A stretch of DNA of 64,000 nucleotides from Aeromonas hydrophila subsp. hydrophila ATCC 7966 (GCF_000014805.1 NC_008570.1:3043001-3107000); one strand, 5' to 3'; numbered from the stretch's first letter, positions 54,580 to 63,892 are shown. Translations and numbers: made by a program. The notes: a model not told the origin generated them from the sequence alone.

Positions 54580-55301
54580 GCACCCTCTTTATCAGCGACA
54601 TTCACCTGTGTGCCCAGCGGCCCGACATGACCGCCGCCTTGGTGCGCTTTCTGGCGCACGACGCCCCCGGCGCCGATGCCCTCTACGTGTTGGGCGATCT
54701 GTTTGAATTCTGGATTGGCGACGATGATCCCAATCCCCTCCACGGCGAGGTGGCCGACGCCTTTGCGGCCCTGAGCCAGCAGGGGGTGCCCCTCTACTTC
54801 ATTCATGGCAACCGCGACTTCTTGCTGGGCCAGGCCTTTGCCAAGCGCGCCGGCATGACATTGCTGGGGGATCCGTGCGTCATCGAGCTCTACGGCGAGC
54901 GGGTGGTGCTGAGCCACGGCGATCTGCTCTGCACCCTGGATGAGGGCTACCAGAAGTTTCGCCGCATCACCCAGCTCAAATGGCTGCGCTGGCTGTTCCT
55001 GCGCCTGCCGCTCGCGCGCCGCCAGGCCATCGCCCACAAGATGCGCGGCCAGAGCCAGATGGAAAATGCCCACAAGAGCCAGACCATCATGGACGTGACC
55101 CCGGCGGCGGTGGACCAGATGCTGCGCCAGCACGACTGCCGGATGATGATCCACGGCCACACCCACAGACCGGCCATCCACGACTTCCAACTCGATGGCG
55201 CGCCTGCCCGGCGCATCGTGCTGGGGGACTGGTTCGAGCAGGGCTCGGTGCTGATCTGCCGCCCCGGCGAGCAGCGCCTCGAGCAGCACGCGCTGATCTG
55301 A
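54576..55301 (+). CDS. lpxH: UDP-2,3-diacylglucosamine diphosphatase
   Basis: This 241-residue calcineurin-like metallophosphoesterase hydrolyses UDP-2,3-diacylglucosamine to lipid X in lipid A synthesis, acting at the inner face of the inner membrane. Metal-binding motifs are FISDIHL, YVLGDLFEFWIGDDD, FIHGNRDFLLG, LSHGDLLCT and MMIHGHTHRP. The length matches E. coli LpxH (240). The ATG at 54576 overlaps the DUF4269 stop codon by four bases, so its translation is coupled to that gene. Confidence 0.97.
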   Translation: MSTLFISDIHLCAQRPDMTAALVRFLAHDAPGADALYVLGDLFEFWIGDDDPNPLHGEVADAFAALSQQGVPLYFIHGNRDFLLGQAFAKRAGMTLLGDPCVIELYGERVVLSHGDLLCTLDEGYQKFRRITQLKWLRWLFLRLPLARRQAIAHKMRGQSQMENAHKSQTIMDVTPAAVDQMLRQHDCRMMIHGHTHRPAIHDFQLDGAPARRIVLGDWFEQGSVLICRPGEQRLEQHALI

Positions 55302-55323
55302 ATTAGTCGGTTAGCAGCAATAA

Positions 55324-55348
55324 AAAAGGCGGGAAGATCCCGCCTTTT
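55324..55348. terminator. Bidirectional terminator between lpxH and netD
   Basis: AAAAGGCGGGA-AGA-TCCCGCCTTTT lies between convergent genes, with A and T tracts on both sides. Confidence 0.9.
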
Positions 55349-55387
55349 GTTTGCCTGCGATTTGCCTGCTATCTACTCGCACAACGG

Positions 55388-56341
55388 CTACATCACCGTC
55401 ATCTGCCCCGCGTAGAGGATGAAGTAGCGCAGCAGCAATATCCCCACCAGGCTCAGGCTGCAGATAAGCGCCAGCCGGGCCGGTTGATGAGCCTTGGCCG
55501 GACTGCCCACCCGCCCCAGCAGCTGGGGCAGCAGGATCCCCAGCCCGATGACCCCGAACCAGAACACCTGGGACCAGAAACCGCCGCCGATGGCCGCCCA
55601 CATGGCCGCTTCCCGCTGGCCGCCACCAAAGTAGAGCCCGGTGAAGAAGCAGAGCAGCAGGAACAGCTCGATGGCGACGATGGGCCGCTCGAAGCGGTGC
55701 ACGAAGCTCACCCCGCGGCTGTGGCCATCCTCCCGAAACAGGGTGACCGCCAGCAAGATGGTGGAGGCCACCCCCGAGCTGATGCCGGAGACCAGAAACA
55801 GCGCCGGCAGGATCGGGTTGTTGAGCATGGGGTAGGTCTTGAGGGCGGAGAGCAAAAAGCCGGTGTAGGCCCCCAGCAGCACGGCCAGCAGCAACAGCAG
55901 CGGCGCCAGCAGCCGCTCGAGGCGGGCGAGCCAGCCGATGAGGCCGTCTACAAAGGCGAGCTTGTCCACCAGCAGCCGTCGGCGCAGGGCCTCGATCTCG
56001 GCTCTGAACACCACCGCCAGCCAGGCAAACAGCACCGCCATGTAGACCTGGAACAGCATGACCCCCATCGACATCACGGAGTCGAACTGGTAGTGGAACA
56101 TCAGCTTCCAGAAGGTCCAGGGACGGGCCAGGTGAAAGATGAGGATAAGCAGCCCCAACACAACGCTCACCGGCGCCAGAATGGCGGTCGCCTTGATGAT
56201 ACCGCTTTCGCTGCCGGCCCCCTGCCGGCGCAGCAGCACCGAGAGGGTGGCCGAGCCTGCCGAGATACCGAGCAGGAACAGGTAGATGGCGATGGGGCCA
56301 TCCCACACCAGCGAGTCGAAGTGAAACGCTTCATGCCACAT
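55388..56341 (-). CDS. netD: NetD: NrfD-like quinol-oxidising membrane subunit
   Basis: This 317-residue NrfD/PsrC-family membrane protein has eight or more helices and should pass electrons from menaquinol to NetC. Typical segments are WDGPIAIYLFLLGISAGSATL, LIFHLARPWTFWKLMFHYQFDSVMSMGVMLFQVY and NPILPALFLVSGISSGVAS. It is the third gene of netBCD. No nrfA is present, so the name NetD, from the divergent Nrf-like system needed for electron export in A. hydrophila, is more apt than NrfD. The ATG at 56339-56341 follows GGGAGG. Confidence 0.88.
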   Translation of the reverse strand: MWHEAFHFDSLVWDGPIAIYLFLLGISAGSATLSVLLRRQGAGSESGIIKATAILAPVSVVLGLLILIFHLARPWTFWKLMFHYQFDSVMSMGVMLFQVYMAVLFAWLAVVFRAEIEALRRRLLVDKLAFVDGLIGWLARLERLLAPLLLLLAVLLGAYTGFLLSALKTYPMLNNPILPALFLVSGISSGVASTILLAVTLFREDGHSRGVSFVHRFERPIVAIELFLLLCFFTGLYFGGGQREAAMWAAIGGGFWSQVFWFGVIGLGILLPQLLGRVGSPAKAHQPARLALICSLSLVGILLLRYFILYAGQMTVM

Positions 56342-56389
56342 GGTGCCTCCCTCCCGCCAGCCGGTCTGCGTCATACACATGAGATGGGA

Positions 56390-57058
56390 TCATGACTTCA
56401 CCTCCCCTTTCGGCACCCGGTACATCTTGGGCGAGGTACCGAGGAACTGCTTGTAGCGATAGGTGGTCTCCTGCACCAGCCGTTTGGCGATGGGGCTGTT
56501 GGGATCGTCCAGATTGCCGAACACCAGCGCCTTGGTCGGGCAGGCTTCGACGCAGGCGGGTTGCTTGCCCGCCGCCAGATTGGTCTTGCGGCAGAAGTCG
56601 CACTTGTCGGCAACGCGGGTAACCGGGTTGATGAAGCGCACCTGATAGGGGCAGGCGGCCAGGCAATAGCGACAACCGACGCAGAGGTCGGGGTTGATGT
56701 CGACGATGCCATCCTCCGCCCGGATGTGAGAGGCACCGGTCGGGCAGACGTGCACGCAGGGGGCGTTGTCGCAGTGCTGGCAGGATTTGCGAAAGAAGCG
56801 GTACTCCTGCGCCGGATACTCCCCCACCGGGCCGCTGCGCAGGATCTGCAGGCGGGCTACCCCTGCCGGCACCTGGTTCACCTCGCGGCAGGCGTCCATG
56901 CAGGCGGTGCAGCCGATACAGGCTGTCTCGTCGTGGATCATGCCGTAGCGCACGCCCTTGATGGTCATGCTGTTGGCCAGGGCGCGCGGGGCCCCCGTCA
57001 ACAGGATCAGGGCGCCGGCGCTCATGCCCACCATGAAGTCGCGGCGGGTCGTGCTCAT
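56390..57058 (-). CDS. netC: NetC: NrfC-like periplasmic ferredoxin subunit (four Fe-S clusters)
   Basis: This 222-residue protein starts with a Tat signal (TTRRDFMVGMSAGALILLTGA) and has the four ferredoxin-type cysteine motifs of NrfC: CIGCTACMDAC, CQHCDNAPCVHVCPTGA, CVGCRYCLAACPYQV and CDFCRKT...CVEACPTKA. It carries electrons from NetD to NetB on the periplasmic side. It overlaps the netB stop codon by four bases and precedes netD by 48 bases. Confidence 0.92.
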   Translation of the reverse strand: MSTTRRDFMVGMSAGALILLTGAPRALANSMTIKGVRYGMIHDETACIGCTACMDACREVNQVPAGVARLQILRSGPVGEYPAQEYRFFRKSCQHCDNAPCVHVCPTGASHIRAEDGIVDINPDLCVGCRYCLAACPYQVRFINPVTRVADKCDFCRKTNLAAGKQPACVEACPTKALVFGNLDDPNSPIAKRLVQETTYRYKQFLGTSPKMYRVPKGEVKS

Positions 57059-57684
57059 GCGCCCTCCTTGACGGCGCCACCCAGGCCGGCCTCGTGCTGC
57101 TTGCGGTGGCAGTCGACACACAGCTTGATGCGCGACTTCTCGGGGATCCCCACCATGGGCTCCTTGGCCGGGTGCAGCTGGTGACAGCTGGTGCAGCTGA
57201 CCCGGGTGGCGTGCACGTCGTGGGCCCAGAGGGCCTTGCGCAAGTCATCCGGCTCATGGCAGCTCATGCAGACGCCGTTCTGCTGGCTCAGCGGGAAGGC
57301 GTCATTGCCAAAGCGCATCACGTCGACCATGCCGCCGCGCTGTTTACGGTGATCGGCCGACGCATTGCCGTGGCAGTTGGTGCAGGTGACCTGCTCCCCC
57401 GTGTTGGGGTTGGTGACCTGGCCATGCTTGCCGTGCATCCCCTCCTCCCCGTCGTGGCACTTCTCGCACTTGGCGAAACGGGCTGCGGCTTTTTTGGCGG
57501 CGGCTTTCTTTTTTTCCGCCTTGGCCTGCCGTTCGGCCAGGGTGGGTTGCGCTGCCTGCTCGGCACTGGATGTGGCACTCGGCGCGGTTGGCGTCGCATC
57601 CGCTGCCTGCGCACTGGCCAGCGCCAGCTGACCCGCCCCCAGGGCGAGAGAGGCGAGCAGCAGCCACTTGATGATCTTTTTCAT
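57055..57684 (-). CDS. netB: NetB: NrfB-like pentaheme cytochrome c
   Basis: This 209-residue periplasmic cytochrome has a signal peptide ending at about residue 27 (SAQA), an Ala/Lys-rich spacer (AERQAKAEKKKAAAKKAAARF) and five CXXCH heme sites: CEKCH, CTNCH, CMSCH, CTSCH and CVDCH. In Nrf systems this protein hands electrons to NrfA; here no NrfA exists in the locus, so it probably hands them to the Pds/Mtr chain. The ATG at 57682-57684 follows GGAGTTTCC. It is the first gene of netBCD. Confidence 0.92.
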   Translation of the reverse strand: MKKIIKWLLLASLALGAGQLALASAQAADATPTAPSATSSAEQAAQPTLAERQAKAEKKKAAAKKAAARFAKCEKCHDGEEGMHGKHGQVTNPNTGEQVTCTNCHGNASADHRKQRGGMVDVMRFGNDAFPLSQQNGVCMSCHEPDDLRKALWAHDVHATRVSCTSCHQLHPAKEPMVGIPEKSRIKLCVDCHRKQHEAGLGGAVKEGA

Positions 57685-57739
57685 AGGAAACTCCGAAACG
57701 GTGGCACCCGCCGGGTGCCGTCTGCCCGCCTGGCAACAA

Positions 57740-57763
57740 AAAGGAGCTGGTGACAGCTCCTTT
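57740..57763 (-). terminator. Rho-independent terminator of pdsA
   Basis: AAAGGAGCTG-loop-CAGCTCCTTT followed by TTGTT on the minus strand separates pdsA from netBCD, so netB needs its own promoter or read-through. Confidence 0.85.
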
Positions 57764-57833
57764 GACGGTCATGAACACGAGACCACACCCCGCCAGAAGC
57801 GGGGTGGCTGCGTCAACGGGAGGGGCAGCGACG

Positions 57834-58445
57834 TTACTGCTGGCTTGCGTAGTACTCGGCCAGCGCCTTGAGGTCGGCATCGCTCATGGCGATGATGGCC
57901 TTGTTCATCTTCTCGTCGTTGCTGCGCTTGCCGGCCTTGAACTCCTGCAGGGAGGTCAGCAGGTAGCCCTTGGGCTGGCCGGCAAGGATGGAGGCCTCGT
58001 CTTCGGCCACCGAACCGCCTTCGGAGTGGCACTTCTTGCAGCCGGAGTCGTCGTGCAGTTTCTGCCCCGCCTTGGCCAGCGCCGCATCGAACGGCTGCTT
58101 CATCGGCTTGTAGGGCAGCTCGGCATAGTGCACCGCCAACTCGTCGATCTGCTCGTCGCTAAGGCCCTTAACAATGTCGGTCATGTTCCCCTTCTTGCTG
58201 GTATCACCGGTGACATGATTAACGGTCTTGGCCGGCCGGCCGTCCAGGTAGGTGCGCATCTGCTCGGCAAGATTTGATTCTGCCAGCCCTGCAATAGTCG
58301 GAATATCGTTCTGGGTGCTGATCCCCTGATTTCCATGACATGAGTTACATGTATCCACCAATGAGTCCAGGCTGGCATGTGCGGTGCCAATAGAGCCCAA
58401 AAGCAACGACAGTCCCAGTATTTCCAGCTTCACACTGCGTTTCAT
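57834..58445 (-). CDS. pdsA: PdsA-like periplasmic diheme cytochrome c
   Basis: This 203-residue periplasmic protein has a signal peptide ending near residue 24 (GTAHA) and two CXXCH sites, CNSCH and CKKCH, in two cytochrome c4/c553-like halves. The position beside mtrCAB and the net genes fits PdsA, the periplasmic diheme shuttle of the Aeromonas/Vibrio electron-export pathway. It would shuttle electrons between the inner-membrane quinol oxidase and MtrA. The ATG at 58443-58445 follows AGAGGGAT. It is divergent from mtrC. Confidence 0.85.
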   Translation of the reverse strand: MKRSVKLEILGLSLLLGSIGTAHASLDSLVDTCNSCHGNQGISTQNDIPTIAGLAESNLAEQMRTYLDGRPAKTVNHVTGDTSKKGNMTDIVKGLSDEQIDELAVHYAELPYKPMKQPFDAALAKAGQKLHDDSGCKKCHSEGGSVAEDEASILAGQPKGYLLTSLQEFKAGKRSNDEKMNKAIIAMSDADLKALAEYYASQQ

Positions 58446-58510
58446 TTCTTATCCCTCTTCCAGAAAAGGTCTATAAACCCCAGTAAAAACAGACATTTTT
58501 ATACTCAAGG

Positions 58511-58544
58511 TTGATTTTCGATCCGTTTTTGAGACTTAGATCAA
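58511..58544. promoter_or_regulatory. FNR/CRP-like half-sites in the pdsA-mtrC intergenic region
   Basis: TTGAT-TTTC-GATCC (58511-58524) and TTGAG...ATCAA (58529-58544) each keep one good FNR/CRP-type half-site but not the full spacing. They lie in the middle of the 247-base divergent region between pdsA and mtrC, a sensible place for anaerobic or carbon control. Confidence 0.3.
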
Positions 58545-58692
58545 CGCCGTCTAATATATAAACCTTACAATTAAGATGGAAATGATTTATACCGTATTTA
58601 GTCCTCTTTTGACCCTTAAGTGGTATCTTTTTGGGAATTTTTTGAGCTGGCTCATATATGGAACAATAAGTCCGATAAAAAAGGATAAAACA

Positions 58693-60807
58693 ATGAAATA
58701 CTGGAAAGTATTGGTGGCTGCAGCAATGGTGTTCACCCTCTCCTCCTGTGGGGGCGGCGGTGATGGCAATGACCAGACGGATCCACCTCCCCCCCCTCCG
58801 GGAACCCCAGATTCGCTGGTGATCTCGGCCTCCACCCCACAACTTGGCGAGAGCGGTCAGCTCTCGGTGCAATTCAAAGTAACCGACAAGCAAGGCAAGG
58901 GTTATGAGCTGGGAACCACCCTTCCCTCCTTCACCCTGGCCAAGGTGATCCCCGGCCGCGACGCCAAACGGGAAGACCCTGTCATCTGGAAGAGCTTCAT
59001 CTACAGCACCAAGAACAACCGGCCCACCGGCGAGAACGGCGGCAAGCTGGAAGCGCTTGGCAATGGCCAGTACCGCTACACCTTCTCCTTCAATGCCACC
59101 ACGGTGCGCGACCCTTATCCGAGCGATTCGCAGGACAACAACGGCTTGATCCGCTGGGATGAGGCAGCGACCCACCGCCTCGGCATCTACTTTGGCGGCA
59201 GCAACGGCATTCCGGTCACCGACTACGTGCTGGACTGGGTACCGGCCGGCACGCCGCCACTGCTGACCCGCGACATCCTGGAGCAGCAGAGCTGCGACAG
59301 CTGCCACATGAAGCAGCCGATCCACCACAGCAACCGGGCCGATCCCAAGCTCTGCGTCACCTGCCACAACGAGAGCGTGCCCGGCAGCGGACGGGGCGAT
59401 CTGACCACCCTGGTGCACAAGCTGCATGGCAACCTGGATGCGACCGCCACCAAGCTGGTGAGCCACTTCCCGCAGGATCCGCGCAACTGCGACACCTGCC
59501 ACAAGGGCGTCACCCCGACCACCCCGGATGCCAACAACTGGCAGCACGCCCAGGAGAAACCCTGCGGCGCCTGCCACGCGGACTCCACCACGGCGACCGG
59601 CTACGTCAGCCACATCAACGGCAAGATCAACAGCGGCACCCTCTGTACCCAGTGCCACGCCGAAACGCCCGGCAACACCAAGTCCCCCAGCAGCGTGCAC
59701 ATGGGCTACCTCGCCAACGAGGCCGCCGGTCGCGACAAGCTGGTGTTCAAGTTTGACGACGTGCGCTACGCCGCGCCCAACATCGAGGTCGAGCTGACCG
59801 TGACCGCCAACGGCACGCCGGTCGAGACCATGGACGGGGTGCTCAAGTACATCAAGTACGGCGATCTGGCCAAGGCTCCCTACGTGCTGGTCAACTGGGA
59901 TCAGGGCAGCGGCTTCGAGCTGGGCTACACCAACCCGCAGACCTTCGTCGCCGGCAACAAGATTGACTTCACCAAGTGCGAAAGCCAGGGCGGCGGCAGC
60001 TTCCTGTGCCGCAAAGAGGTGGGTAACGAGGTGACCGGCACCCTGGCGGCCACGGTCGCCGAACTGCAGGTGTGCGTGGCCCGCAAGGCAGATCGCAACG
60101 GCGCCTTCGCCGCCGGGGATCTGCTCCCCTGCAGCAGCACCGCCAGCGCCCTCTCCTACGTGGCCATCAACCCGGTCAAGGCCTACTTCCGGGTCGAGGG
60201 CGGGGTCGACGGCAGCTATGTGCTCAAGGCAGGCGCGGATCTGGCCTCCTGCAACGGCTGTCACAAGGATCTGGCAGTCCACACCGAGGGCAACGCGGGC
60301 TCGGCTCACGCCTCCAAGGACTTCGCCCAGTGCACCAGCTGTCACAACGCCACCCGCACCTCCTTCTATGCGGGTGTGCCGGGGGATCTGAAGTACCACG
60401 TGCACTCCTTCCACGCCTTCGGCTCCCATCGCAGCGGTGATGCCACCTTCCCGGGCAAGCTGAACAACTGCGAGTCCTGCCACACCAAGGGTCAGTACAA
60501 CCTGCCCAACCAGCAGAACGAACGACCCTCGCTGGTGGCGACCACGGCGGACAACAAGCAGCCCAAGTTCTTCAGTCCGACCCTGGTGGTCTGCGCCAGC
60601 TGCCACCTCAAGTCGCCGCTGGGACTGGTCAAGCCGGACAGCCCGGTCGCCGGGGATGAGTGGGCCACCCACATGAAGAACAACGGCGCCATTTTTGGTG
60701 CAGAGACGATAGAGGCCGCCACCGGAGTTGAACAGTGCGCGTCCTGCCATGCCGTCGGGCAGGAGCAGGGCGTCGACAAGGTTCACAAGGTGTATGACTT
60801 CCGTTGA
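58693..60807 (+). CDS. mtrC: MtrC-like outer-membrane decaheme cytochrome (OmcA/MtrC family)
   Basis: This 704-residue surface lipoprotein is the terminal reductase of extracellular electron transfer. The lipobox LSSC ends at Cys19, followed by a glycine linker (GGGGDGN) and a proline run. Ten CXXCH sites are present in two groups of five (CDSCH, CVTCH, CDTCH, CGACH, CTQCH; then CNGCH, CTSCH, CESCH, CASCH, CASCH), each preceded by a beta-rich domain, as in Shewanella MtrC. The ATG at 58693 follows AAGGAT. It is followed by mtrA after a strong hairpin. Confidence 0.95.
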   Translation: MKYWKVLVAAAMVFTLSSCGGGGDGNDQTDPPPPPPGTPDSLVISASTPQLGESGQLSVQFKVTDKQGKGYELGTTLPSFTLAKVIPGRDAKREDPVIWKSFIYSTKNNRPTGENGGKLEALGNGQYRYTFSFNATTVRDPYPSDSQDNNGLIRWDEAATHRLGIYFGGSNGIPVTDYVLDWVPAGTPPLLTRDILEQQSCDSCHMKQPIHHSNRADPKLCVTCHNESVPGSGRGDLTTLVHKLHGNLDATATKLVSHFPQDPRNCDTCHKGVTPTTPDANNWQHAQEKPCGACHADSTTATGYVSHINGKINSGTLCTQCHAETPGNTKSPSSVHMGYLANEAAGRDKLVFKFDDVRYAAPNIEVELTVTANGTPVETMDGVLKYIKYGDLAKAPYVLVNWDQGSGFELGYTNPQTFVAGNKIDFTKCESQGGGSFLCRKEVGNEVTGTLAATVAELQVCVARKADRNGAFAAGDLLPCSSTASALSYVAINPVKAYFRVEGGVDGSYVLKAGADLASCNGCHKDLAVHTEGNAGSAHASKDFAQCTSCHNATRTSFYAGVPGDLKYHVHSFHAFGSHRSGDATFPGKLNNCESCHTKGQYNLPNQQNERPSLVATTADNKQPKFFSPTLVVCASCHLKSPLGLVKPDSPVAGDEWATHMKNNGAIFGAETIEAATGVEQCASCHAVGQEQGVDKVHKVYDFR

Positions 60808-60815
60808 GACCACCA

Positions 60816-60841
60816 GGCCGGGGGGATGCCTCCCCCCGGCC
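60816..60841 (+). other. Strong intercistronic hairpin between mtrC and mtrA
   Basis: GGCCGGGGGGA-TGCC-TCCCCCCGGCC is an eleven-base perfect stem placed directly after the mtrC stop codon. No U-tract follows (CTTTGCC), so it could protect mtrC mRNA or cause partial termination rather than end the operon. Confidence 0.65.
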
Positions 60842-60863
60842 CTTTGCCGTTGAAGGACACGAT

Positions 60864-61835
60864 ATGAAAAGAATCACCCCGCAGTGGCTCCTGGCGGGTT
60901 TGCTGGCACTCGGTTGCCTGCCGGTCTGGGCCAAGAGCGATGCCCAGCCGGCGGCCGATGCCGATCCGCGCCTGCAGGTCGAGGCCACCCTCGACCAGAA
61001 ATTCGACCAGGGCAAATACTCCCCCAAGGGGGCCGATACCTGCCTCAAGTGCCACGATGCCGACTCGCGCAAGCCCGCCACCGGCATTTTCCACAATGTG
61101 CACGGCAACCTCGGCAACCAGAACGGGCCGATGGCCGACAAGCAGTGTGAAGCCTGCCACGGCCCCGCCGGCAACCACCCGCGCAATCCCCGCAAGGGGC
61201 AGCAGCGGGAGCCCATGATCACCTTCGGCCCCGACTCGCCGGTGCCGGTGGAGAAGCAGAACAGCGTCTGTCTCTCCTGCCACACCGATACCCAGCGGAT
61301 GGGCTGGCATGCCAGTGCTCACGCGGTGGAGGATGTCTCCTGTACCAGCTGCCACAGCCTGCACCAGGCCAAGGATCCGGTGATGGACAGCAAGCTGCAG
61401 GTGGAGACCTGTACCAGCTGCCACGCCCAGCAAAAAGCCGATCTGCACAAGCGCACCAGCCACCCCATTCTCAATGGCGAGCTGCCCTGCTCCAGCTGTC
61501 ACAACCCGCACCAGTCGCAGAACGAGGCCAGCCTCAAGCAGCCCAGCCTCAACGAGAGCTGCTACGAGTGCCACGCCGAGAAACGGGGCCCCTTCCTGTG
61601 GGAACACGAACCGGTGACCGAGGATTGCTCTCTCTGCCACAGCCCGCACGGCTCCATCAACCAGGCGCTGCTCAACAAGCGGGTGCCCCAGCTGTGCCAG
61701 GAGTGCCACAGCGTGCCCCATGCCAACGTCTCCATCCCCGAGGGGGATCTCAAGGTGCGTGGCGGCAGTTGCCTGAACTGTCATAACCAGATCCACGGGA
61801 CCAACCATCCCAACGGTCAATCACTGCGGCGCTGA
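60864..61835 (+). CDS. mtrA: MtrA-like periplasmic decaheme cytochrome (DmsE family)
   Basis: This 323-residue periplasmic cytochrome has a signal peptide ending near residue 23 (LPVWA) and ten CXXCH sites (CLKCH, CEACH, CLSCH, CTSCH, CTSCH, CSSCH, CYECH, CSLCH, CQECH, CLNCH). It forms a wire through the MtrB barrel to MtrC. The length and heme count match Shewanella MtrA (333, ten hemes). The ATG at 60864 follows AAGGACACG. It lies 11 bases before mtrB. Confidence 0.95.
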   Translation: MKRITPQWLLAGLLALGCLPVWAKSDAQPAADADPRLQVEATLDQKFDQGKYSPKGADTCLKCHDADSRKPATGIFHNVHGNLGNQNGPMADKQCEACHGPAGNHPRNPRKGQQREPMITFGPDSPVPVEKQNSVCLSCHTDTQRMGWHASAHAVEDVSCTSCHSLHQAKDPVMDSKLQVETCTSCHAQQKADLHKRTSHPILNGELPCSSCHNPHQSQNEASLKQPSLNESCYECHAEKRGPFLWEHEPVTEDCSLCHSPHGSINQALLNKRVPQLCQECHSVPHANVSIPEGDLKVRGGSCLNCHNQIHGTNHPNGQSLRR

Positions 61836-61846
61836 GGAGAGAAGTC

Positions 61847-63838
61847 ATGAAATACTCAACACTTTGGCTCTCCCTGCTGGCGGTCTGCTCGGCCCAGGCG
61901 GCCGAGGAGCCGCTGGCAGTCGGGGATTACGCCCTGCAGCAGAGCAAACCGGCCAAGACCGAACGCTGGAGCTGCAAGTCCTGCGAGCGCGATGAGGGCT
62001 GGTTTGGCGAGGTGGGGCTGGGTGCCGGCTATGCCAACGACGATGGCGCCACCCGCTTTCGCAACTGGGTTCCCAGCCAGCAGGACAGCGGCATGCTCGG
62101 CATCTTCAACGCCGACCTGCAATACCGGGGGGAAGGCTCCCGCTACGGCAGCCTGGAGGTGAAAAACCTCGGCATGGAGCGCTTCAGCCTGGCGACCGAA
62201 CAGGGCCACTACGACGGCATGCGCGCCCGGCTGGGTTACTCGGAGTCCCCCTTCTACTGGAACAGCCACGGCCGCAGCGTCTATCAGCCGGGCGAGAGCC
62301 CGCTGACCCAGGGGTCGCTGGCCGAGTTCGACAAGGAGGTGGTGCGCAAGAAGCTGACCGCCGGGCTCGCCTATACCCCGAAGAGCCCGTGGCGCCCCTA
62401 CGCCGATTTTTCTCATGAGAAAAAAGAGGCCACCCTCGCCTACTACCAGTCGAGCGTGCCCGGCATCGGTAGCGGGCCAGGCCTTTTGCCCAAGCCCGTC
62501 GACGGCAGCTCGACCACCCTGGTCAAGAGCGGCGTCAGTTACCTGGGAGAAGGCTGGCTGGTCGATCTCGCCTACAACGGCTCCCTCTACCGTACCGATG
62601 ATACGGCGCTCTACTATGGCAGCGTCGCCGATCCTTACGCCAACGAGCGCGCCTACGAGCCGGACAACAACTTCCACCAGCTGAGCCTTTCCGGCCAGTA
62701 CAACTGGGATCGGCAGAGCCTGACCGGCCGCGTGCTCACCAGCCAGGCCACCTCCAACGGCAGCCTGACCGCGTTTCGCAACGCCCCCATCACCCAGGAT
62801 GACTTCCACGGCGAGGTAAGCACCCTGCAGGCCGATGCCAAGTGGGTAGGCCGCTTTGGCCGGGATCTCACCCTGCGCGCCGGCGGCGAGTATCGGGACC
62901 GCAAGGACAAGTCCGATGAATACGCGGTGGTCGGCAAGCTGCGCGGCAAGAGCGATCGCACCCGCAGCAAGGCGGATCTGGCGGCCGACTACCGGCTCAG
63001 CCGCTCGGTCAAGCTCACCACCGGCTATCAGTACAAGGCCGATCAGCGCGAACAGGCCGACCGGCAGGATACCGACGAGCACACCCTGTTCCTCAAGGGG
63101 CGTTACCGCCCGGCCGGGGCGCTGCAACTGGGCGGCAAGCTCGCCTGGAGCACCCGCGACGGCTCGGACTGGCGCCACGACAGCGCCGGTGGCAACGGCA
63201 GCCCGACCCTGCGCCAGTTCTATCTGGCGGACAGGGACAGGGTCGAGCTCAGGGGGGATCTCGGCTATCAGTTCAGCGAGGGGATGGATGCCCGCCTCGA
63301 AGGGTGGTGGGCAAGAGATGATTACAAGGAGCCGGACATAGGGCGCAGCGAGGGCAAGGATTATGGCATCGACCTGACCCTCAACCAGCAGTTCGACGAC
63401 AACCTGAGCGGCCACCTGTTCAGCAACCTGCAGTGGATCACCTCCAGCCAGAACCACGCCTACACAGGCGCACCGGACTGGGATCCCTACAGCACGGAGG
63501 TGCGCGACGAGATCACCACCCTCGGGCTCGGGCTCACCCAGAAGAAGGCGTTTGACCGGGATCTCGAGCTCGGGCTCGATTACAGCTTCGCCTATGGCCG
63601 CGGCAAAACCGACGCCAGCAAGGGCTATGACTACCCGGATCTAACCAGCAAGCAGCACCGGCTGGAAGGCTACGCCCTCTATCAGCTCACCAAGCAGCAT
63701 TCGCTGCGCTGGGATGTGCGTTACGAATACTTCCAGGATGTGGATTACCTCTACACCGGCGAAGAGCGCAACCTTGGCAACCTGAACCAGGACTACAACG
63801 GCTACTTCACCGCCGTCTCCTGGCTCTACAAGTTCTAA
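61847..63838 (+). CDS. mtrB: MtrB-like outer-membrane barrel (MtrB/PioB family)
   Basis: This 663-residue outer-membrane protein is the large beta-barrel that encloses MtrA. A signal peptide ends at about residue 18 (SAQA). The mature N-terminus has a CXXC motif (Cys43, Cys46 in WSCKSCERD), characteristic of MtrB in bacteria able to use it. Long alternating strands fill the rest, ending in YFTAVSWLYKF with terminal Phe. The ATG at 61847 follows GAGGAGAGAAGTC. It completes the mtrCAB operon. Confidence 0.94.
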   Translation: MKYSTLWLSLLAVCSAQAAEEPLAVGDYALQQSKPAKTERWSCKSCERDEGWFGEVGLGAGYANDDGATRFRNWVPSQQDSGMLGIFNADLQYRGEGSRYGSLEVKNLGMERFSLATEQGHYDGMRARLGYSESPFYWNSHGRSVYQPGESPLTQGSLAEFDKEVVRKKLTAGLAYTPKSPWRPYADFSHEKKEATLAYYQSSVPGIGSGPGLLPKPVDGSSTTLVKSGVSYLGEGWLVDLAYNGSLYRTDDTALYYGSVADPYANERAYEPDNNFHQLSLSGQYNWDRQSLTGRVLTSQATSNGSLTAFRNAPITQDDFHGEVSTLQADAKWVGRFGRDLTLRAGGEYRDRKDKSDEYAVVGKLRGKSDRTRSKADLAADYRLSRSVKLTTGYQYKADQREQADRQDTDEHTLFLKGRYRPAGALQLGGKLAWSTRDGSDWRHDSAGGNGSPTLRQFYLADRDRVELRGDLGYQFSEGMDARLEGWWARDDYKEPDIGRSEGKDYGIDLTLNQQFDDNLSGHLFSNLQWITSSQNHAYTGAPDWDPYSTEVRDEITTLGLGLTQKKAFDRDLELGLDYSFAYGRGKTDASKGYDYPDLTSKQHRLEGYALYQLTKQHSLRWDVRYEYFQDVDYLYTGEERNLGNLNQDYNGYFTAVSWLYKF

Positions 63839-63892
63839 AGGCACGATTGCACACCGATAAGGGCAGACACCCTGTGTTGTCAGCCCAACAAT

